Program-made: the position numbers and the translations under genes
Notes under the pieces: generated by a model
Databases searched by the model: none
What the model was told of the DNA's origin: nothing
The model's input: only the letters and a program-made list of their open reading frames with translations
DNA from: JANQSS01 sp965249735
Lineage (GTDB): Bacteria; Bacteroidota; Bacteroidia; Chitinophagales; Saprospiraceae
Direction: 5' to 3'
NCBI GenBank assembly: GCA_965249735.1
Contig: CBDFMS010000026.1
Span: 62,001 to 126,000, forward strand
Length of the DNA stretch: 64,000 nucleotides
Part shown: positions 63,895 to 64,000 of the stretch, in pieces
Position numbering within the stretch: the stretch's first letter is position 1
How the letters are laid out: each line of letters opens with the position of its first letter

Positions 63895-64000
63895 AGGATG
63901 ACGTGTTTTTGGTATAATAATTAAGCAACAAATCGTCTTCCCATACTGAATTGCGACATGGATTCGTTTAGATTAAAATTTTGAACGAATGAAAATCCCA
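63826..64000 (+). repeat. Direct repeat, copy 2, continuing past the window
   Basis: This is the partner of 60964-61138. It includes the end of the hydrolase relic and reaches the start of the next small secreted protein gene. The match has no gaps and runs to the final base of the window. Confidence 0.9.
63989..64000 (+). CDS. Start of a second copy of the small secreted protein gene, cut by the window end
   Basis: ATGAAAATCCCA matches the first four codons at 61127 (MKIP), within the direct repeat. The rest of the gene lies outside the window. Confidence 0.6.

Overview
The window comes from a chromosome of a Bacteroidota bacterium, most likely of the Saprospiria/Cytophagia type (inference from gene content). 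Evidence includes SusC/SusD/SusE outer-membrane glycan uptake proteins, a TonB-dependent receptor paired with a DUF4249 lipoprotein, proteins with type IX secretion (T9SS) C-terminal tails, the gliding protein GldC, the DUF1573-YajC-YbbR cluster, the menaquinone gene mqnB of the futalosine pathway, and several promoters of the Bacteroidota form TTTG-N(18-20)-TAnnTTTG. No rRNA, tRNA, CRISPR array, insertion sequence or prophage was recognised.

Layout. 0-4.3 kb: end of an unknown gene, a DUF1801 protein, a nucleoid-associated protein, a Crp/Fnr regulator followed by two YeeE/YedE sulfur-transport genes broken by single-base indels, and shikimate kinase. 4.4-14 kb: DUF1573 lipoprotein, yajC, ybbR-like, a 1624-residue secreted T9SS protein, an S37-type peptidase, a PLP enzyme and gldC. 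14-21 kb: DUF4249/TonB receptor pair, a TIMP-like secreted protein with a HerA-like ATPase, and a membrane protein. 20.4-34 kb: mostly housekeeping genes (mqnB, thioredoxin, DUF58, PPK2, S4 protein, dprA, a TMTC-like membrane protein, sucA, rpsT, a sugar kinase, pfkA). 34-41.4 kb: a Nudix-type regulator with a degenerate catalytic box heads a susCDE operon. A perfect 8-5-8 palindrome sits between it and the divergent pfkA, which would couple glycan import to glycolysis. 41.5-48.6 kb: vWA lipoprotein, an AraC relic, unknown lipoproteins, a DUF3857 protein and a SulP transporter broken by two stops and two frameshifts. 48.6-54 kb: katG, small proteins and a membrane-anchored OmpR/PhoB-type regulator next to a helically phased TTTAC repeat array. 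54-59.5 kb: two tandem class III nucleotide cyclases with TPR tails, then two acetyltransferases. 59.6-64 kb: a secreted hydrolase-TPR protein, a small secreted protein, a DUF1566 T9SS protein, and relics of a GNAT enzyme and of a second hydrolase copy. A 175-bp direct repeat (offset 2862 bp) shows that this end was tandemly duplicated and that the duplication continues past the window.

Two themes stand out. First, gene decay is confined to accessory genes (sulfur import, anion transport, AraC, GNAT, hydrolase paralog), while essential genes are intact. Second, three regulatory layouts are readable from sequence: the Crp/Fnr site before yeeE, the Nudix-regulator palindrome shared with pfkA, and the phased array beside the ToxR-like regulator. 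I did not see a clear candidate for an undescribed defence or biosynthetic system; the best leads are the two regulatory modules, the cyclase pair and the duplicated secreted locus.
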